DNA of 64,000 nucleotides from Cryobacterium algoritolerans. GTDB taxonomy: Bacteria; Actinomycetota; Actinomycetes; Actinomycetales; Microbacteriaceae. Numbering within the stretch: the first letter of the stretch is position 1; each line of letters starts with the position of its first letter. Below, piece after piece: positions 36,853 to 46,238 of the stretch. The DNA is taken from NCBI RefSeq assembly GCF_004402785.1, contig NZ_SOFP01000010.1:1-64000 (forward strand). The letters are read 5' to 3'. Made by a program: the position numbers and the translations under genes. Below the pieces are notes generated by a model. It had not been told where the DNA came from. It ran no database searches and saw only the letters and a program-made list of their open reading frames with translations.

Positions 36853-37479
36853 TCATTTCTCGGCGCTGGACCCGTAAATGCTGCGCATCCAGATGCCGAG
36901 CATCACGTCGACGACCACTGTCCGGTCGATCGCTGGCCGTTCGCGGCTGAAGGATGCGGAGAGGACTCTCTCGTTCATCAGGTTCAGCGCGACTGCCAGG
37001 TCATGCGCGGGGATCCCGTCGAGTGCGGCTCCGCGTTTTCTCTCCGATGTGATGACTTTGGTCGTGTAGTCAACCCAGGACTGCATGGAGCGGGCCCAGA
37101 GAGCCTGAATCTCCGGGTTGTGAAGACGCGCGGCGATCGCGGTCTCGGCTACTGCTTCGTGTTTTGTGAAAACGTCGACGAACGCGCTGATTGACTTCCG
37201 CCACCGGTCAGCCGGGTCTGAGGAGACTTCACCCGGAAGTCCGGCGAGTGCGCCTTCGACTTCGTCGATGACGCGGGCGAGCAGTTCGATGACGACCTCG
37301 TCCTTGGAGGAGAAGTACGAGTAGAAACTCGGTCGTGAGATACCTGCTCCGCGGGCCAGGTCTTCAATTGAAATGTCGCCCAGTGAACGGTGTGCCAGAA
37401 GGGATTCCGCGGTTGCGAGAATGGCGTCCTGGCGATCGTCGCCCGACGGTCGCGTGCTGCCGCGTTCTCGCCTCGCCAT
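36853..37479 (-). CDS. TetR-family regulator
   Basis: The 208-residue protein starts at the ATG at 37479 (MARRERGSTRPSGDDRQD). The HTH is LGDISIEDLARGAGISRPSF followed by YSYFSSKDEVV, a standard TetR DNA-binding domain. The C-terminal part is a helical ligand-binding domain (EIQALWARSMQSWVDYTTKV), similar in layout to EthR-like regulators of Baeyer-Villiger monooxygenases. It is divergent from a BVMO gene, with two operator-like dyads between the starts, so it most probably represses both. Confidence 0.85.
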   Translation of the reverse strand: MARRERGSTRPSGDDRQDAILATAESLLAHRSLGDISIEDLARGAGISRPSFYSYFSSKDEVVIELLARVIDEVEGALAGLPGEVSSDPADRWRKSISAFVDVFTKHEAVAETAIAARLHNPEIQALWARSMQSWVDYTTKVITSERKRGAALDGIPAHDLAVALNLMNERVLSASFSRERPAIDRTVVVDVMLGIWMRSIYGSSAEK

Positions 37480-37498
37480 GACGCCATCATATCGTGAC

Positions 37499-37533
37499 CC
37501 GACATAGTGTTGGATTAACCGACAATGTGTTGG
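37499..37533. promoter_or_regulatory. Two tandem TetR operator-like dyads
   Basis: CCGACATAGTGTTGG (37499-37513) and CCGACAATGTGTTGG (37519-37533) are near-identical 15-mers in a 20-bp period. Each is an imperfect palindrome with arms CC(G/A)ACA and TGTTGG. They fill the 79-bp gap between the divergent TetR and monooxygenase genes, the expected place for a cooperative repressor site. Confidence 0.75.
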
Positions 37534-37558
37534 TATGGTCTCGACCATGGAAGAACAC

Positions 37559-39970
37559 ATGGACGTGTTGATCGTCGGGGCCGGCCTGAGTGGGATCGGT
37601 GCCGCAGCACACCTGAAGCGCGATTGCCCGGACAAGACCTTTGTGGTTTTGGAGTCGCGGGCGGCTATCGGGGGAACCTGGGACCTGTTCCGTTACCCGG
37701 GCGTGCGCTCCGACTCGGATATGTTCACTCTCGGGTATTCGTTCCGTCCGTGGACTGACGCGAAGGCGATCGCTCCGGGTGCCTCCATCCGTGACTACAT
37801 CCGCTCGACGGTTGTCGAGGAGGGCCTCGGCGACCATGTCCGGCTGCAGCATCGTGTGATCGCTGCCTCGTGGGCGAGCGAGACTGCGCAGTGGACCGTC
37901 ACCGTGGCAAGGACCGACGAGGGCGAATACCGTGACGGCCAGAGTGCCCACGAGCTGATCACTTTCACCTGCTCGTTTCTCTTTGTGTGCTCGGGTTACT
38001 ACCGCTATGACGAAGGATTTACGCCGGTGTTTCCCGGTGCCGAAAGTTTCGACGGCCAACTGGTGCACCCCCAGCATTGGCCGGCGGACCTCGAGTACGC
38101 GGGGAAGCGTGTCGTCATTGTCGGCAGCGGAGCGACTGCTGTCACTCTCGTGCCGGCGATGGCCGGCACGGCCGGGCACGTGACGATGCTCCAGCGTTCG
38201 CCGAGCTACATTGCGCCGATCCCCTCCGTGGACCGGAAGGCCGATGTCTTCCGCAAGTACCTGCCCCGTCGGCTGGCCTACCGACTCGCGCGCGTGAAAA
38301 ACATCGGCTACTCGATGTTCGTCTATCGGCTGAGTCGGAGACGTCCCGAGAAAATGAAATCGATCCTGCGAAGCGCCGCGGTCAGACTGCTGCCCGCCGA
38401 CTTCGACGTCGATACCCACCTCTCGCCGACGTACAACCCGTGGGACGAACGACTGTGCATGACACCGGATGCCGACCTGTACCAAGCGATCAAGCGCGGT
38501 ACTGCCGACATCGTCACGGACCGCATCGAGCGGATCACCCCGAGCGGCATCCAGCTGGCGTCCGGCAAGACCCTGGATGCGGACGTCATCGTCAGCGCCA
38601 CCGGCCTCAATATCCTCGCCATTGGAGGTATGTCCCTCGACGTTGACGGCAGCCGAATCACGCTTGCAGACACACTCACCTACAAAGGCATGATGCTCGA
38701 CGGCGTGCCGAACTTCGCGATGACCATCGGCTACACGAACGCGTCCTGGACATTGAAAGCCGATCTCGTGGCGCGGTATATCGGCCGCGTCCTGAAGTAC
38801 ATGGACCGCCACCACAACGACGTCGTCACTCCGCGGGCGTCACCGTCGGTACGATCCGGTCATCGTGTGTCGCTGATCGACCTGCAATCCGGGTATGTCA
38901 GGAGAGGCGTCAACAGCCTTCCCCGGCAGGGCGAAAAGACGCCGTGGCGTCTCCACCAGAATTATCTGAGTGACTTCCGGTTGCTGAGATTCGGCCGAGT
39001 CACTGACGAGGTGGTCTTCGGACGCGCGGGGAACCGCACGGCTGGCGGAGCGCCCGCTGCCGGTGAGGCGGCCACCACAACCCATGGCGTCCCGCTTGGC
39101 CTGGCGGGAACAGGGGTGCTCGATATCCACGGCACCCGGATTCGTTACCGGGTGACTGGGCAGGGCAGCCCGGTCCTCCTGCTGCACGGTATCGGGCAAA
39201 GTCTCGAGGACTGGAACGACCAACACGAACGCCTCTCCGCCGATCACACCGTCTTCAGTCTCGACCTGCCGGGCTTCGGGTACTCTGCCCGCTCCCCGGG
39301 GAAAGCGTCACTGGCCAAGCTCGCCGCCATCCTGCCCCGGTTCCTCGACCAGGTCGGAGTGACCGAACCTCTGCCGGTGATCGGTAACTCACTGGGCGGT
39401 GCGGTCGCCATGACCTTCGCCGCCGCCAACCCGGGGCGAGTGTCCGCGCTCGTCCTCGTCGACAGCGCAGGGTTCGGCACCGAAGTCACGATCGTGCTTC
39501 GCCTGCTGGCCATCAGACCGGTCGGTGCGGTGCTGATGCGACCGAGTCGGAAGAATGCCGCTCGCACGGTCGACGGTATCTTCTACAACAAGGAATTCGC
39601 CACCGACGAGCGGATCGAGCACCAGCTGGCCCTGTCCAGCCGCCCGGCCCACGCGCGCACCCTGCTGGATCTTGTGCAGGAGCTCGGCACTTTCCGCGGC
39701 ATCCGCGAACCATGGCGCAGACACCTGCTCGCCAAGGTCGGCACGCTTGACATCCCCGTCCTGATCATGTGGGGCGACCACGACCTGGTCCTTCCCTCCG
39801 CACATCTGGCGGCCGCAGCGCAGGCACTGCCCGCTGCTCGTACTCATCTTTTCCAGAAATCCGGTCACATGCCCCAGATCGAACACCCCGACGAGTTCGC
39901 CGCCGTGGTGCGAGACTTCTTGGACCAGGGTGTCGCTTGGGCGGCGCCCACCAGGCACGCGAGCAGATGA
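37559..39970 (+). CDS. Baeyer-Villiger-type flavin monooxygenase fused to an alpha/beta hydrolase
   Basis: The approximately 803-residue protein has an N-terminal flavin monooxygenase: FAD motif VLIVGAGLSGIGAA, BVMO fingerprint FDGQLVHPQHW (FxGxxxHxxxW) and NADPH motif VVIVGSGATAVTL. From about residue 520 an alpha/beta hydrolase follows, with oxyanion LLLHGIGQSLEDW, nucleophile GNSLGG, acid WGDHDLVLP and base KSGHMPQIEHP. It could turn a ketone into an ester and then hydrolyse it. ATGs at 37535 and 37547 exist, but GGAAG lies 5 bp before 37559 and the dyads would leave no site for 37535. The divergent TetR gene probably regulates it. Confidence 0.85.
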   Translation: MDVLIVGAGLSGIGAAAHLKRDCPDKTFVVLESRAAIGGTWDLFRYPGVRSDSDMFTLGYSFRPWTDAKAIAPGASIRDYIRSTVVEEGLGDHVRLQHRVIAASWASETAQWTVTVARTDEGEYRDGQSAHELITFTCSFLFVCSGYYRYDEGFTPVFPGAESFDGQLVHPQHWPADLEYAGKRVVIVGSGATAVTLVPAMAGTAGHVTMLQRSPSYIAPIPSVDRKADVFRKYLPRRLAYRLARVKNIGYSMFVYRLSRRRPEKMKSILRSAAVRLLPADFDVDTHLSPTYNPWDERLCMTPDADLYQAIKRGTADIVTDRIERITPSGIQLASGKTLDADVIVSATGLNILAIGGMSLDVDGSRITLADTLTYKGMMLDGVPNFAMTIGYTNASWTLKADLVARYIGRVLKYMDRHHNDVVTPRASPSVRSGHRVSLIDLQSGYVRRGVNSLPRQGEKTPWRLHQNYLSDFRLLRFGRVTDEVVFGRAGNRTAGGAPAAGEAATTTHGVPLGLAGTGVLDIHGTRIRYRVTGQGSPVLLLHGIGQSLEDWNDQHERLSADHTVFSLDLPGFGYSARSPGKASLAKLAAILPRFLDQVGVTEPLPVIGNSLGGAVAMTFAAANPGRVSALVLVDSAGFGTEVTIVLRLLAIRPVGAVLMRPSRKNAARTVDGIFYNKEFATDERIEHQLALSSRPAHARTLLDLVQELGTFRGIREPWRRHLLAKVGTLDIPVLIMWGDHDLVLPSAHLAAAAQALPAARTHLFQKSGHMPQIEHPDEFAAVVRDFLDQGVAWAAPTRHASR

Positions 39971-40063
39971 GCGGGTCCGGGATCGCGTGAACGTCGATAT
40001 CCCGCGCGGCACACGGCCGAACATCCGGAGACGACACCCCTCATCAACCGCGCCGGTGAGGCG

Positions 40064-40077
40064 ATTCAGCGCTGAAT
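40064..40077. repeat. 14-bp perfect palindrome
   Basis: ATTCAGCGCTGAAT has no loop and lies about 90 bp after the monooxygenase stop. It could be a protein-binding site. It is too tight to be a terminator. Confidence 0.35.
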
Positions 40078-40183
40078 GAGCCCTCTGGCATCAGGATCGA
40101 ACGTGATGAACCGCCAGTCATCCCGGAAAGCTGTTTCACCCACGAACCGTGAAGGCCCGTCCGAAGCGCGGACTGTCAGGTCT

Positions 40184-40420
40184 CTACGCGATCAACGTGT
40201 GCAGGTCAACCCCGAAGAGGGCCACGAGAGGCCAGAGCACAATCGCCGCCAGTCCTTCCAGAATATTGCCGGGAACGTTCCAGGCCACGAGATAGCCCTG
40301 GGTGGCAGCGACCACTACCCCGATGACCAGATACACGATCCCGATCAGACCTATTCCACGCCCGCCCATTCCACGCCTGCTCATTTTTTGCGCCTGCCAA
40401 TTCCGAGTATCGTCGCTCAT
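40184..40420 (-). CDS. Small two-helix membrane protein
   Basis: The 78-residue protein has a charged start (MSDDTRNWQAQKMSRR), then GIGLIGIVYLVIGVVVAA and ILEGLAAIVLWPLVALFGV as two transmembrane helices. Similar small proteins of unknown function are common in actinobacteria. It is alone between the monooxygenase and DAB loci and on the minus strand, 80 bp after the DUF6671-like gene ends. Confidence 0.6.
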   Translation of the reverse strand: MSDDTRNWQAQKMSRRGMGGRGIGLIGIVYLVIGVVVAATQGYLVAWNVPGNILEGLAAIVLWPLVALFGVDLHTLIA

Positions 40421-40499
40421 CTGCCGCTGCGGAGTGATTGTCCCAATAGTAGCGCGGGGGAGAAATTCAGGGAGGCCCTGACCCCTTCGATTTCCCGAC

Positions 40500-41339
40500 T
40501 CAGGGGTTACAGAAGTCGCACCACCGCGGGGAGGCGTGTTGGGCTGGTCGGGGGATTCGAACGGTGTGGGGGCAGAGTCCGCAGCCCGATATGTCGGCCG
40601 CGATCACGTGCGTGGGCTGCCCGCAGTCCGCGCAGCGCAGTCCGCGTTCGATGGTGACCTGTCCGAACCCGGGGGCGTGACACAGCGGGCAGGTCATGGT
40701 TAGTCGTCGCGCCATTGTCTGGGCGAGGGTGGCGATGACCTCGGCACGGGAGGGGCAGCGATGCGCGCGGTAGTCGGGCGCGATCGTCACGGGGCCGCCA
40801 CCGGAGAGCCGGAGCAGTTCGCCCAATGCGTCGGAGAGCACGTCATATGTGTCGAGGTTTTTGCGGACTTCCTCTCCAGCGGCGCCCCCGCGAATCAGCA
40901 GGCCCTGTTCGGGATATCCGACAGCGGTCGCGTAGGGGAGTGCCTCATCCATTGAGGTGATGCTGCGTCCGGGGGGCAGGGGTGAGGGCGTGATGCTCCC
41001 GACGACCAGGTCCAGGCCCCGGGTTTCGTCGATGAAGGTCAGGACTTCCTGATGTTCGACAAGGAATCCGAGACCGGAGTTGAAGCTGCCTTCTGACGAG
41101 AGCCCGTAAGGAGTGCCGGACAACTGCATGCCGAGTCGAGCCTTCGTTCTCGCGGCTGCTCGGGGGCTGAGGGTGCGGGCAATCTCTCCGGAGAAAGTCC
41201 CGAACTGATCGGTGTCGAGATCCGGGGGCGCGACCACGTCGGCGCCGAGAATGTCGAGAAAGGGTTGGCGGGCGAGCCGTTCTTTGCCGTGCATGGTGGC
41301 GAACGCGACCAGAGCCCCTGAGTACGGCTGGGTGATCAT
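40500..41339 (-). CDS. DUF6671-like zinc-ribbon protein of the DAB locus
   Basis: The 279-residue protein begins TQPYSGALVAFATMHGKERL and has LGADVVAPPDLDTDQFGTFS and FNSGLGFLVEHQEVL. The C-terminus carries several Cys pairs (CPLCHAPGFG, CADCGQP, CGLCPH, CDFCNP), probably binding zinc. It corresponds to the DUF6671 family, whose function is unknown. It overlaps the PII-like gene by 4 bp as the last gene of the dabB-dabA operon, so a role in bicarbonate uptake or its regulation is likely. Confidence 0.7.
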   Translation of the reverse strand: MITQPYSGALVAFATMHGKERLARQPFLDILGADVVAPPDLDTDQFGTFSGEIARTLSPRAAARTKARLGMQLSGTPYGLSSEGSFNSGLGFLVEHQEVLTFIDETRGLDLVVGSITPSPLPPGRSITSMDEALPYATAVGYPEQGLLIRGGAAGEEVRKNLDTYDVLSDALGELLRLSGGGPVTIAPDYRAHRCPSRAEVIATLAQTMARRLTMTCPLCHAPGFGQVTIERGLRCADCGQPTHVIAADISGCGLCPHTVRIPRPAQHASPRWCDFCNP

Positions 41340-41653
41340 GCGAAGTATTCGGGCCTGCTGACGTAGGTGTCGGCGACGAACATCACGCCGGGGCCGTCCT
41401 CGAGTAGCTGGCGCACTGCACCAATCAGGGCAGGTGCCTTCTCGGTCGGCAGGACGGTGATGAGCATCGTGAGGGTGTCGTACTCGTTGAACAGAAGGGC
41501 ACCAGAGTGCTGCCCGTGATGCCCGAGCCCCGAGACGCCGGAGACGGCCGTATAGCCGGTAGATCCCGCGGAAGTGATGAGTTCCCTGATCGGTGGTGCG
41601 TCGCGACCCGGGATCACGATCTCAATGCGCGTCATCTTCGTGAGTGCTTCCAT
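41336..41653 (-). CDS. PII-like protein of the DAB locus
   Basis: The 105-residue protein is the size of a PII signalling protein and has the alternating strand/helix pattern (MTRIEIVIPGRDAPPIRELI, GYTAVSGVSGLGHHG, TLTMLITVLPTEKAPALIGA). A flexible T-loop-like segment contains GLGHHGQHSG. PII-like proteins linked to DAB or SbtA transporters sense nucleotides or bicarbonate and gate uptake. A very good ribosome-binding site (AGGAGA) precedes the ATG at 41653, 2 bp after the dabA stop. Confidence 0.75.
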   Translation of the reverse strand: MEALTKMTRIEIVIPGRDAPPIRELITSAGSTGYTAVSGVSGLGHHGQHSGALLFNEYDTLTMLITVLPTEKAPALIGAVRQLLEDGPGVMFVADTYVSRPEYFA

Positions 41654-41655
41654 CA

Positions 41656-44079
41656 CTAGTCTCCTTCTGTGGTTTGGCCGAGCTCGGTGTCGGTGTGCCA
41701 CCCGTAGGTGCCGTACCGGTGCCAGGGGCTGTGCTGGCTGTCGCGCGCGGTAAGGGCGATCCAGTTGTTGTCGAACAGGTCTCGAAGGACCTGGTTGCGA
41801 GAGATTATGGTGCCTATTCGGTCGAGCGGTGCCTGGATCAGTACGGTGAGGCGCATCGGTTCGTGCAGGTTGGTGTTGCCCACGGCGACCGATTGGAGAG
41901 GAAGGCCCGACTTGAGGTCGCCACCATGACCGGCCAGGACACCGATCGTTCCGATCGCATTGTGGATGGTCTTTGTCCCGGCTCCCCAACGGTTCTGGTC
42001 AACGGTGGAGAAGTAATACTGGTGGTTTATCCATTGGGCGACGACAAGTGGGGCTGTCATTATCGTTTCGAGTGCGGAGCCATCGGGGTCAAGTTCCGGC
42101 ACGTAGGAGTGCAGGAAAACGCGGCGCTCGAGGTTCACGCCCCGGGTCATTGCTCTGGGGCCGATGATCATGGCGGCGTTGCCGGCGAGCCCCAGTTCGG
42201 GGTAGACCTCTGCCCAATCGTGGGCGCGTCGGCGCAGGCGTGCCAGCGAGTGCCCCGACGCACCGGGCAGCTCGCTTGATCGCTCTCTCACCAGCAGGTC
42301 AGCCGCTATTCGTTGCGTGCCGATGAACTCGTTGAGAACATCGATGTGGCTCTCTGGCAACAGGTGCCGGTCAAGAATGTCGATCCGGTCGGACACGGTA
42401 TTGTGCTCTGCGGCCACGAATACGGTCGTTTCGGGGATTGCGAGCCCGCGGCCGGCGAGGATCCGGCGCACCTGGGGGTCGTTGAAGATGGCGGTTGCGG
42501 CCCGGGCGTTGGCTGCTCCCGGGTTTCCGCCGCAGGCACCGCAGTCCAGCGCCGATTGGTACAGGTTGTTGGCGCTGCTCGACCCATGACCGGCCAGAAC
42601 GACGAGTGGTGCAAACCGATCCAGGCCCATCATTCGGATGGCCGTTTCGGCCAGCGAGGCCCGTTCCTCGAGCGTGAAGGCATCCGCGATTGTCACTTCG
42701 GTGCTCAGCGCCGGTGTCGCCTGGCGGTGCAGCCGTTCCCGGGCTCGGATGGTTCCGGGCCACAGGGTGCGCAGAAGGGCCCCGGCGCCGAAGAACCAGC
42801 CGAGCGTTTCGGCAAGCGCGAACGGTGCTGCCGGTGTGGTTTCGCTGGCGTGGACGCCGGCGGCAAGAGCGTCTCGGAATCGAAGCGCGTTCGTACGGCG
42901 TCGCGCTCGCGGGAGATCGTTTGTGGTCTCGGTCACAGCATGCCGGGGAGCTATGAGTGCGGGGAGCGAATCGATGGTTCCGCGCGCCTGGTAGCTGGCA
43001 AAACGGATCGGGACACCAAAGAATCCGGCGAAACCGTACGTTTCGATTTCGAGATCGGCTTCGAGGTGGCGACGCATTCCCTCCGACCGAGGGTCAATGC
43101 ACATCACGAGTTGCACAGCCGACTGGAGGTCTCGGGTTGTTGTCGGGGAAAGCGTGGCCACCAGCTGCAGTCGATAGTGCTCTTCGTAGGCGCTTTGCCA
43201 CGTCGATGCATGCAGGTGTGGGGGATGCAATGTCAGAATCCGCGCCACTCGCGCAAGCGTGTCCGGGGATGCGGAATCCTCGGCCAGCGCAGGGATGATC
43301 GTCCCAGCGCGTTCCCAAACGGTGGCTGAGCCGAGTTCAGGCTTTTTCACCGCCAGCGGCAACGGCAGGTCAAGCGCCCACCGCAGAGTCAGGCGGATCG
43401 CCAGATAGGAGGTCAAGTTGATATCTCCGACATGCTCGGCACGCCACTTGATGTGGGCCACCCATCCAGGCAACCCCAGCGCCTCTTGACGCAGGATCGC
43501 CTCGGTTCTGCTCCCGCTGGGGTCCAGTCGCGCGAGCGCTTGGGCGAGCGCCTCATCAGCTGTGCGCGGTATGTCGCGGAGGCGCTTTCGAGCCATCTTG
43601 GGCAAGCGGGGGTCATAGCGGGTCATTGTCGTCCACGCGGCCCACAGCCCTTGATCGCGGTCGGGCATCTCCCACAGCGGGTGCGGGTCGAGGTAGGCCG
43701 CAATCCATATCGACACGAGTTCATCCACCGGGTCGGGGGAGGGTGGTGGCGGTGTCGTTCTACCGTGATGGTCGGCGTGAACCAGTTCGCTCGCCACGAG
43801 CTCGGCCGCGGTCCACACTCGGCCACCGAGGGTGACGTTGCCCGCGCCGGCCAATTCGGGCACGCGGTGAAGGACCGCCGCCACCAGGTCGGCACCGCTG
43901 ATCCGCCCTGACGCATAGTCGGCAAGATACGCGTTTCTCGGTCGCGTCACCCCAGAGATGGCGAAGTCTTCCGACTCGTGGGCGCCCAAAGGGTTCACGG
44001 CGATGAATGATGACAGCGGCCACATCGGAACCACCGTGCGGGTGGCGCGGGTGACCGCGGCACGTACTCCAAGACTCAT
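41656..44079 (-). CDS. dabA: DabA, inorganic carbon transporter catalytic subunit (DUF2309)
   Basis: The 807-residue soluble protein is the DabA/UPF0753 family. The zinc-site motifs of its beta-carbonic-anhydrase-like core are CIDPRSEGMRRHLE (Cys and Asp) and LAGHGSSSANNLYQSALDCG with CGACGGNPGAANARA (His and Cys). N-terminal VPMWPLSSFIAVNPLGA is also conserved. DabA hydrates CO2 to bicarbonate in one direction, coupled to the membrane partner DabB. The ATG at 44079 overlaps the dabB stop by 4 bp. Open reading upstream of it lies inside dabB and is not real. Confidence 0.92.
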   Translation of the reverse strand: MSLGVRAAVTRATRTVVPMWPLSSFIAVNPLGAHESEDFAISGVTRPRNAYLADYASGRISGADLVAAVLHRVPELAGAGNVTLGGRVWTAAELVASELVHADHHGRTTPPPPSPDPVDELVSIWIAAYLDPHPLWEMPDRDQGLWAAWTTMTRYDPRLPKMARKRLRDIPRTADEALAQALARLDPSGSRTEAILRQEALGLPGWVAHIKWRAEHVGDINLTSYLAIRLTLRWALDLPLPLAVKKPELGSATVWERAGTIIPALAEDSASPDTLARVARILTLHPPHLHASTWQSAYEEHYRLQLVATLSPTTTRDLQSAVQLVMCIDPRSEGMRRHLEADLEIETYGFAGFFGVPIRFASYQARGTIDSLPALIAPRHAVTETTNDLPRARRRTNALRFRDALAAGVHASETTPAAPFALAETLGWFFGAGALLRTLWPGTIRARERLHRQATPALSTEVTIADAFTLEERASLAETAIRMMGLDRFAPLVVLAGHGSSSANNLYQSALDCGACGGNPGAANARAATAIFNDPQVRRILAGRGLAIPETTVFVAAEHNTVSDRIDILDRHLLPESHIDVLNEFIGTQRIAADLLVRERSSELPGASGHSLARLRRRAHDWAEVYPELGLAGNAAMIIGPRAMTRGVNLERRVFLHSYVPELDPDGSALETIMTAPLVVAQWINHQYYFSTVDQNRWGAGTKTIHNAIGTIGVLAGHGGDLKSGLPLQSVAVGNTNLHEPMRLTVLIQAPLDRIGTIISRNQVLRDLFDNNWIALTARDSQHSPWHRYGTYGWHTDTELGQTTEGD

Positions 44080-45614
44080 GACGGAGCTCCTATCTGACGT
44101 GCGATCGATTGCCGCGTTATGCGCGTGGTCGGTGTTCCGGCGGCGAGGCCGAGCGCATAGAGGCGACGAGTGGCACCGTTTCCCGGCCGATTGAGCAGCA
44201 CCAGTTGAAGGGCGATCAATGCGACCCCCGGGATGAGCAGCCACCAGGCGTTCACCGCTGCGGCGACTGGCCCAAATGCCAGGGCGCGATCGAACAAGGT
44301 GATCAGGGCCGTGTATCCGAATGCCAATCCCGTGATCGCGAAACTTCCCACGAGGGCTGTGGTCGCGGAGAAGTGGGTCCACAGAGTGCTTACCAACGCC
44401 ACTGCGGCGGTCAGCACCACGAACAGTTGCAGAGCCTGGCTTGCGGGCGACAATTCCACACCGAGCAACACTCGGGCAGCAACTATCGACCCGATGGGCA
44501 CCGAGATGGCGACGGCGATGGCTGCGGTCGCCTGTGGCCAGCGCGTTACCTGTCGGGCCGGCCATGCTCGTTGCCTGGCCTCCCGTGCGACTCCCGACCC
44601 GGCGCCCAGGAATAGTGTGGCCTTGAACAGACCGTGGGCGATCAGATGGAACACGGCCGCAGCGAACGCACCCATGCCGCACGCCAGCATCATGAAGCCC
44701 ATCTGCGCGATGGTCGAGAAGACAAGGCGCCCCTTCACGTCGGGTTTGATCAACCGGATAGCCGACGCGTAGACCAGCGTCAGTGCGCCGGCGAAAAAGA
44801 TCAGGGACATGGCCGCAGTGGACTCACCTATCACGGGCGAGAACCGCAGCACGAGGATCGCACCAGCGTTGACAACACCGGCGTGCATGAGGGCCGATAC
44901 CGGTGTCGGGGCCGCCAGTGTCGCTGGAAGCCACCCGTGGAAGGGCACCTGGCTGGATCGCGCGAGCGCAGGGATGACCAACAGGACCGCAACCACTGTG
45001 GCAAGAGGGATCGGCAGCCCTGCCATTGCGTTGCGAAGATCGGCGAAGGCGACATCTCCGTCGGCCGAAACCGCCAGCAGAATCAGGGCGGTGATGAGTG
45101 GCAGATCACCGAGCACAAAACTGATGGCCGTGCGGCGGGCCCCTCCTCGGGCCTGCGGCAGGTGGGAGTACATCGCCAGCAACGCGACCAGGCTGGCTCC
45201 AGCGGCGACCCAAGACAACCCAAATCCTAAGATCGTGTTGGCGCAGACCATCACGGCTGTGGAGGCAGTCACGAGGTTCGCGGTGACGACAAACCACATC
45301 TGGCGGGCATCCCCGCGAAGATAGCGCACCGCGAAGAACTGAATCAGCGCGCTCAGACCCAAGACCAGCATCAGCACGACCACTGCCAGCCAGTCGACAT
45401 TCAGGCCCAGGGACTCGAGGAGGAGGCTGTTTCCCTCGTGCGATGTCATCAGGCGGATGGGGACGAGGCACATCGCCGCAACCGATCCGACCGCGACGAC
45501 GGTCGCGGCGAATCGTGCGGCCGAATCCGCGGTCCACCGTCGAACGAGGACTGCGCTCAGTGCCGCGCACGGGGCCGCAATGAGTGCACACAGCACGAAC
45601 ACCAGCTCAATCAT
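44076..45614 (-). CDS. dabB: DabB, proton-conducting membrane subunit (NuoL-like)
   Basis: The 512-residue protein has about 13 hydrophobic helices and the proton_antipo_M motifs AALMHAGVVNAGAILVLR-type (VSALMHAGVVNAGAILV) and IAQMGFMMLACGMGAFAAAV with FHLIAHGLFKATLFLGAG. It is a NuoL/MrpA-like subunit that, with DabA, energises CO2 hydration by proton flux. ATG 45614 is chosen because GGAGG lies 8 bp upstream; ATG 45629 has no site. It heads the dabB-dabA-PII-like-DUF6671 operon. Confidence 0.9.
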   Translation of the reverse strand: MIELVFVLCALIAAPCAALSAVLVRRWTADSAARFAATVVAVGSVAAMCLVPIRLMTSHEGNSLLLESLGLNVDWLAVVVLMLVLGLSALIQFFAVRYLRGDARQMWFVVTANLVTASTAVMVCANTILGFGLSWVAAGASLVALLAMYSHLPQARGGARRTAISFVLGDLPLITALILLAVSADGDVAFADLRNAMAGLPIPLATVVAVLLVIPALARSSQVPFHGWLPATLAAPTPVSALMHAGVVNAGAILVLRFSPVIGESTAAMSLIFFAGALTLVYASAIRLIKPDVKGRLVFSTIAQMGFMMLACGMGAFAAAVFHLIAHGLFKATLFLGAGSGVAREARQRAWPARQVTRWPQATAAIAVAISVPIGSIVAARVLLGVELSPASQALQLFVVLTAAVALVSTLWTHFSATTALVGSFAITGLAFGYTALITLFDRALAFGPVAAAVNAWWLLIPGVALIALQLVLLNRPGNGATRRLYALGLAAGTPTTRITRQSIARQIGAPS

Positions 45615-45723
45615 GACCGTCACCTCCATTACCCGTCAACTGAAACAAGAAAAAGATAGCACGTTAAATGAATCGGGAGAATCGTTTAGGGATACCGCTC
45701 GCCGTCAACGGTAGACTGGGGTC

Positions 45724-46008
45724 ATGGCGCACTGGACCTTTCTGACCAATCACGCCCACGTCCTGCTCTGCGTGTCTGAGAACCCCAACGTGCGCCTTCG
45801 CGATATCGCCGACATGGTCGGGATCACCGAGCGTGCCGCGCAACGAATTGTCACCGAACTCGAAGACGCCGGGTACCTCGATCGTGTGCGTGAAGGGCGC
45901 CGCAACAGATATCTCTTGAACACCGCGATGCCCCTCAGACACCCCCTCGACAGCGACCACCGAATTGGAGAGCTGCTGGCCGCCTTCTCCAAGAGCTCGA
46001 CCCCCTGA
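45724..46008 (+). CDS. Small winged-helix regulator divergent from dabB
   Basis: The 94-residue protein is a single winged helix: WTFLTNHAHVLLCVSENPNV, LRDIADMVGITERAAQRIVT, then YLDRVREGRRNRYLLN for the wing. It resembles short MarR/ArsR-like HTH proteins without an effector domain. It is divergent from the dab operon (110-bp gap). A role in regulating bicarbonate uptake is inferred from position. Confidence 0.75.
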   Translation: MAHWTFLTNHAHVLLCVSENPNVRLRDIADMVGITERAAQRIVTELEDAGYLDRVREGRRNRYLLNTAMPLRHPLDSDHRIGELLAAFSKSSTP

Positions 46009-46238
46009 AGCGCGCGACCCGCCAATTCCGGGGCGCTCCGAGCATCCGATGACTCTCGAACTCGCCCGCCGCCAGTCTGCCCCGTTGGTGTCATCGCAGC
46101 CAGAGCGGTGACCGGGGGCATTTTCTGTGCCGCGTTTGAGTCTGCACCAGCCGACAACCGCGCTGCGCGCTCCAACAAACGGGGCGGCATCCCGGTTGGA
46201 TACGTTCAGGGAACTAACGGACTCACAGTGGAGGACCC

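Noticed and set aside
44080..44682. Upstream extension of the dabA frame to give a 1008-residue protein
   Set aside because: It lies wholly inside dabB on the same strand, and the family start MSLGVRAAV at 44079 with an ATGA overlap explains the gene.
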